Of a stretch of DNA of 64,000 nt, positions 60,873-64,000 are shown piece by piece (positions within the stretch are counted from its first letter, which is position 1; each line of letters starts with the position of its first letter). The DNA comes from Flavobacteriia bacterium 40-80 (GTDB taxonomy: Bacteria; Bacteroidota; Bacteroidia; Flavobacteriales_D; Crocinitomicaceae). The notes below the pieces were generated by a model. The model had not been told where the DNA came from. It saw only the letters and a program-made list of their open reading frames with translations, and made no database searches. The DNA is taken from assembly GCA_001899145.1 (NCBI GenBank), contig MKVF01000021.1:434001-498000 (forward strand). Reading direction: 5' to 3'. Made by a program: the position numbers and the translations under genes.

Positions 60873-60929
60873 TACGAATTGCAGATAATTTTCAATCTGC
60901 AATTTGTAACTTGTAATTTACAATATATA
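60873..60929 (+). repeat. A/T-rich repeat flanking the inserted gene, right
   Basis: GAATTGCAGAT, then AATCTGCAATTTGTAAC and TTGTAATTTACA. The last parts are inverted copies of the left flank (60451-60491). The sufC start follows at 60930. Confidence 0.55.
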
Positions 60930-61685
60930 ATGATAACAATTAAAAACTTACATGCCTCTATCAATGGCAAAGAAATATTAAAAGGATTGAACCTGACGGT
61001 AAATCCGGGAGAAATCCATGCGATCATGGGGCCGAATGGCGCAGGAAAATCTACGTTAGCTTCAGTGCTTGCCGGACGGGAGGATTATGAAGTGACAGAA
61101 GGAGAGGTAATTTTCGATGGAAAAGAGCTTTTAGAGCTTTCCACTGAAGACAGGGCAAGAGAAGGTGTTTTTCTTGCATTTCAGTATCCTGTTGAGATTC
61201 CGGGAGTTTCCAATATTAATTTTCTCAGAACGGCTTTGAATGAGATCAGGGAATATAGAGGCGAAGAGCCGATTTCTGCAAAAGATTTCATGGCACTGGT
61301 CAGAGAGAAGTCAAAGATTGTTGAGCTGGATGCGAAGCTGGCAAACCGTTCTGTAAATGAAGGTTTTTCCGGAGGTGAAAAGAAAAGAAATGAAATTTTC
61401 CAGATGGCGATGCTGGAACCTAAGCTGGCAATCCTGGACGAAACGGATTCCGGTTTGGATATTGACGCGCTGCGTATTGTGGCAAACGGAGTAAATACGT
61501 TAAAAACTCCTGAGAATGCAACAATCGTAATTACACACTACCAGCGTTTGCTGGACTATATCGTTCCGGATTTCGTTCACGTGCTTTATAACGGGCGTAT
61601 TGTGAAAACAGGGACGAAAGAACTTGCATTGGAATTAGAAGAGAAAGGATACGATTGGATCAAAGCGGAGATTGACGGAATTTAA
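60930..61685 (+). CDS. sufC: Fe-S cluster assembly ATPase SufC
   Basis: 251 residues from ATG at 60930. ABC ATPase with Walker [10 protein letters not shown], signature [10 protein letters not shown] and Walker [15 protein letters not shown]. Drives the SufBCD scaffold. The spacing to the inserted gene (57 bp) is wider than usual in suf operons, consistent with an insertion upstream. Confidence 0.96.
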   Translation: MITIKNLHASINGKEILKGLNLTVNPGEIHAIMGPNGAGKSTLASVLAGREDYEVTEGEVIFDGKELLELSTEDRAREGVFLAFQYPVEIPGVSNINFLRTALNEIREYRGEEPISAKDFMALVREKSKIVELDAKLANRSVNEGFSGGEKKRNEIFQMAMLEPKLAILDETDSGLDIDALRIVANGVNTLKTPENATIVITHYQRLLDYIVPDFVHVLYNGRIVKTGTKELALELEEKGYDWIKAEIDGI

Positions 61686-61707
61686 GATCCTTTTACAAAA
61701 GAAAAAA

Positions 61708-62970
61708 ATGAGTACGATACTTCAAGATACAAAGTTAGCTGCATTCAGAGCTGATTGGAAACAGACTTCCTTACCGGTAGATGCTTCTGTTTTGGCAAAA
61801 GCGAATGAAGTTATAAATACAATGGATTTCCCGACAACGCGTACAGAACGCTGGAAGTACACGCGTGTGACTAAAATCGCAAATAAGTCTTTTGCGTTGG
61901 GGAATGAAATGACAGTTAGTAAATTACCGGATTTACCTTTTGACAACGCATATAATTTTGTTTTTGTTAATGGTGAGTTCAAAGCAGAATTGTCAGGTAA
62001 TGCAGTCGATTTTCAGTTTGAATCCATAGAAAAAGCTGCTGAAGCCCGGGATTTTATCGGGAAAGCTGTTGATCTGGATCAAAAAGTGTTTGCGGCTTTG
62101 AATACTGCTTATGCCAATGGCGGCGCCTTTATAAAAATCGGTGCGAAGCAGGTGATTGACAAGCCTGTTCAGCTGATTTTTATAAGCACAGGAGAACAGC
62201 AGGCGGCGAATATCCGGAACGTGATCGTAGCAGATAAATTCTCACAAGCCAGAATCTCCCAGGTATTCCTTTCCGTAGACGCGAAGGAATGCTTTTCAAA
62301 TGTGGTAACAGAATATTTTCTGGAAGATTCTGCTTCTGTGGTGGTGGATAAGATCCAGAATGAAGATGAATCAGTTTACCAGGTGTCGCTGGATTACGTA
62401 AAGCAACCTCAGAATTCACTTTTTACACTCAATACTGTCACGCTGAATGGAGCGCTGGTACGAAATAATGTGTATGTAGATGTTGCAGGACAAAACGCTT
62501 ATACCCATCTGAACGGTGCTTATGTCCTGAAAGGAGGCCAGCATGTTGACAACCATACAACAATCGATCACTTAGTTGCAAACTGTGAGTCGGATGAAAT
62601 GTATAAAGGTGTAATTGATGAGCAGGCTACCGCCGTTTTCAACGGGAAAGTTTTTGTTCGTAAAGACGCTCAGAAAATCAATGCGTACCAGTCGAACGGA
62701 AACGTTCTGCTATCAGATTCAGCAACTGTGAATTCAAAGCCGGAGCTGGAAATTTATGCAGATGATGTGAAATGTTCCCACGGTTCTACAACCGGCCAGC
62801 TGGATGAAGAAGCGATTTTTTATTTAAGAGCACGCGGAATTTCTGAAAAATCAGCGAAAGCATTAATGGTGACCGCATTTATCGGTGATGTTCTGGACCG
62901 TATTGAAAATAAAGAGATTATTGAATACATTCATACCATTTTGGAAGAACGTTTCGGATGGACGTTCTGA
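61708..62970 (+). CDS. sufD: Fe-S cluster assembly protein SufD
   Basis: 420 residues from ATG at 61708, with an A-rich leader. SufD, paralogue of SufB: N-terminal helical part (FPTTRTERWKYTRVTKIA), beta-helix core and C-terminal ADDVKCSHGSTTGQLDEEAIFYLRARGIS. Forms the scaffold with SufB and SufC. Last gene of the operon, followed by a terminator; sufS and sufE are not in the window. Confidence 0.94.
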   Translation: MSTILQDTKLAAFRADWKQTSLPVDASVLAKANEVINTMDFPTTRTERWKYTRVTKIANKSFALGNEMTVSKLPDLPFDNAYNFVFVNGEFKAELSGNAVDFQFESIEKAAEARDFIGKAVDLDQKVFAALNTAYANGGAFIKIGAKQVIDKPVQLIFISTGEQQAANIRNVIVADKFSQARISQVFLSVDAKECFSNVVTEYFLEDSASVVVDKIQNEDESVYQVSLDYVKQPQNSLFTLNTVTLNGALVRNNVYVDVAGQNAYTHLNGAYVLKGGQHVDNHTTIDHLVANCESDEMYKGVIDEQATAVFNGKVFVRKDAQKINAYQSNGNVLLSDSATVNSKPELEIYADDVKCSHGSTTGQLDEEAIFYLRARGISEKSAKALMVTAFIGDVLDRIENKEIIEYIHTILEERFGWTF

Positions 62971-62994
62971 TAATAAATAAAGAATTGAACAGAG

Positions 62995-63022
62995 ATCCTT
63001 CGGTTAACCGGAGGATTTTTTG
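62995..63022 (+). terminator. Terminator of the suf operon
   Basis: Stem ATCCTTCGG/CCGGAGGAT (one G-T pair) with TTAA loop, followed by a T-run; 25 bp after the sufD stop. Confidence 0.85.
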
Positions 63023-63028
63023 TTTGGT

Positions 63029-63937
63029 TTAATTTGTCATTAATCCTATTATTTTTCCAAGTGTTCCATTTATGAGTACCATCAGGAAACCAAACAGAGA
63101 AATAAACCAGGTGGAATAAAATAAAATGATCGCTTTATGCTGTACTTTAGGGTGGATCAGATAAAAAAGAATGGAAAAACCAAGCAGTACATTAACGAAA
63201 GGAAACAAGGAGTAAATGGTCCTGTCGATCGGGTATTCATTCCTGCTGTCGGGTTGTGTACTGACGATTATTTTTTTCGGAACTTTCAGAAAAGGACTCT
63301 CGGAAATGATACCGTCACGGGTGTTTTTTCCGGAATACATCGGCAGATCGACGAGCAGATTATAATCGACATAAAAATATTCAAATTCAGAAGTCGTCAC
63401 CAGGGTGACTTTATCCAGCCCGACACCATTCTCCACTCCGAAAATTCGCTGAATCTGTACCGGACGGTAGTTTGTCGGATAAAAATAATCAACAATCATA
63501 ATGATATTGATCAAAAGACAGAGAAGAGTGGTCGCCAGATGGCCGTATTTCATGAAAGGTGTTCTGGTGCGTTCGTAAGCATCATAAATGACCTTTTTTT
63601 CTTCTTCTTTTCTCTTCTGTGCCCTTTCCCGGGCTTGACGGATGTGTTCTTCATCATTTCTTCCGGCTCTGGAGCGCCTCTTTTGAGAAGCTGTTGTATC
63701 AGTTGCAGAAACAGAATAACTGTTATAGATGGAATAACGGAGCGGATGCTCAAAATAGTCACTCAGCAGCTCGTATGCAGCCGTAATTTTCAAAAATTTC
63801 TCTTTACCGGAACCGGAAGTGCTTACATCTGGATGGTATTTTTTTGCAAGCAGGCGATACGCTTTTTTGACTTCTTGTGAAGAAGCGGTAACTGGAAGTT
63901 CCAGTGAGCTGAAAGCGTCAATGATCCGCTGCTGCAT
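63029..63937 (-). CDS. DnaJ-domain membrane protein
   Basis: 302 residues from ATG at 63937. N-terminal J domain with KKAYRLLAKKYHPDVS (HPD intact), then a basic linker with a QKRRSRAGRNDEEHIRQARE charged helix, and four hydrophobic helices in the second half (about 145-165, 235-255, 260-285) with a periplasmic or cytosolic loop between. It probably recruits Hsp70 to a membrane process. The next gene upstream ends 19 bp before it. Confidence 0.8.
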   Translation of the reverse strand: MQQRIIDAFSSLELPVTASSQEVKKAYRLLAKKYHPDVSTSGSGKEKFLKITAAYELLSDYFEHPLRYSIYNSYSVSATDTTASQKRRSRAGRNDEEHIRQARERAQKRKEEEKKVIYDAYERTRTPFMKYGHLATTLLCLLINIIMIVDYFYPTNYRPVQIQRIFGVENGVGLDKVTLVTTSEFEYFYVDYNLLVDLPMYSGKNTRDGIISESPFLKVPKKIIVSTQPDSRNEYPIDRTIYSLFPFVNVLLGFSILFYLIHPKVQHKAIILFYSTWFISLFGFLMVLINGTLGKIIGLMTN

Positions 63938-63955
63938 CAATTATTTTTTTTGTCA

Positions 63956-64000
63956 TTAAACGATCTGTTTTGCCGCTCGCTGTTTCGATGAATTTCGGAA
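63956..64000 (-). CDS. End of an unidentified gene (partial)
   Basis: An open frame enters from the right edge and stops with TAA at 63956-63958; the visible end reads FRNSSKQRAAKQIV. Too short to identify. The short gap to the DnaJ-domain gene suggests an operon, but this frame may also be chance. Confidence 0.3.
   Translation of the reverse strand, partial: FRNSSKQRAAKQIV

Noticed and set aside
63137-63880. A 247-residue plus-strand frame opposite the DnaJ-domain gene
   Set aside because: It is antisense to a gene with an intact HPD motif and has no recognisable domain.

Overview
The window looks like a chromosomal segment of a member of the Bacteroidota, probably a Flavobacteriia-like organism. 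Evidence: a type IX secretion (type B, CHU_C) sorting domain, TAnnTTTG-type -7 promoter boxes, A-rich leaders instead of strong Shine-Dalgarno sites, a split Kdp sensor with an NtrC-type partner, and conserved rpmF-plsX-fabH-accB-accC and suf gene orders. No rRNA, tRNA or CRISPR array was found.

Layout. (1) 1-2353: the end of a metal P-type ATPase and a multicopper oxidase fused to a barrel-like tail (copper handling). (2) 2577-5696 and 31249-40311: one array of single-direction gene cassettes separated by twelve imperfectly palindromic elements, mostly 124-132 bp, that resemble integron attC sites (ends GCTAAC...GTTAGC). In most cassettes the first 9-14 bases are the reverse complement of the bases opening that cassette's own downstream element, which is the signature expected of excisable circular cassettes. 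Cargo includes three lipoproteins, an Mrr-type restriction enzyme, two VOC proteins, an STM3941-like membrane protein, decaying gene fragments, and a three-gene cassette with a QueC-like enzyme. No integron integrase is visible. (3) 5697-31260: a 25.6 kb integrative island that split one attC-like element, flanked by 12-bp direct repeats (TAACAAGGTATT), with a tyrosine recombinase at its right end. It carries a small phage-like block, an IetAS-type AAA ATPase/subtilase pair, a VapE-type primase-helicase beside two ~205-bp repeat units, a densely palindromic non-coding stretch, and a complete Kdp potassium-uptake operon with a sigma-54-type response regulator. (4) 40718-64000: ordinary chromosome: a secreted Ntn hydrolase, an ECF sigma operon, NDH-2, a DEAD-box helicase, MurB, the fatty-acid/acetyl-CoA carboxylase cluster, PdxA, leucyl aminopeptidase, a large type IX-secreted protein, and a suf operon interrupted by a four-helix-bundle (23S rRNA IVS-type) gene.

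How it fits together: an accessory cassette platform holding defence-like and stress cargo was invaded by an island that uses a cassette recombination site as its attachment site. The island adds potassium scavenging and a probable anti-phage or stability module. The most notable candidates for undescribed biology are the integron-like array without an evident integrase and the cassette encoding a Gly/Ser-tailed small protein, a PfkB-deoxyribosyltransferase fusion and a QueC-like enzyme.
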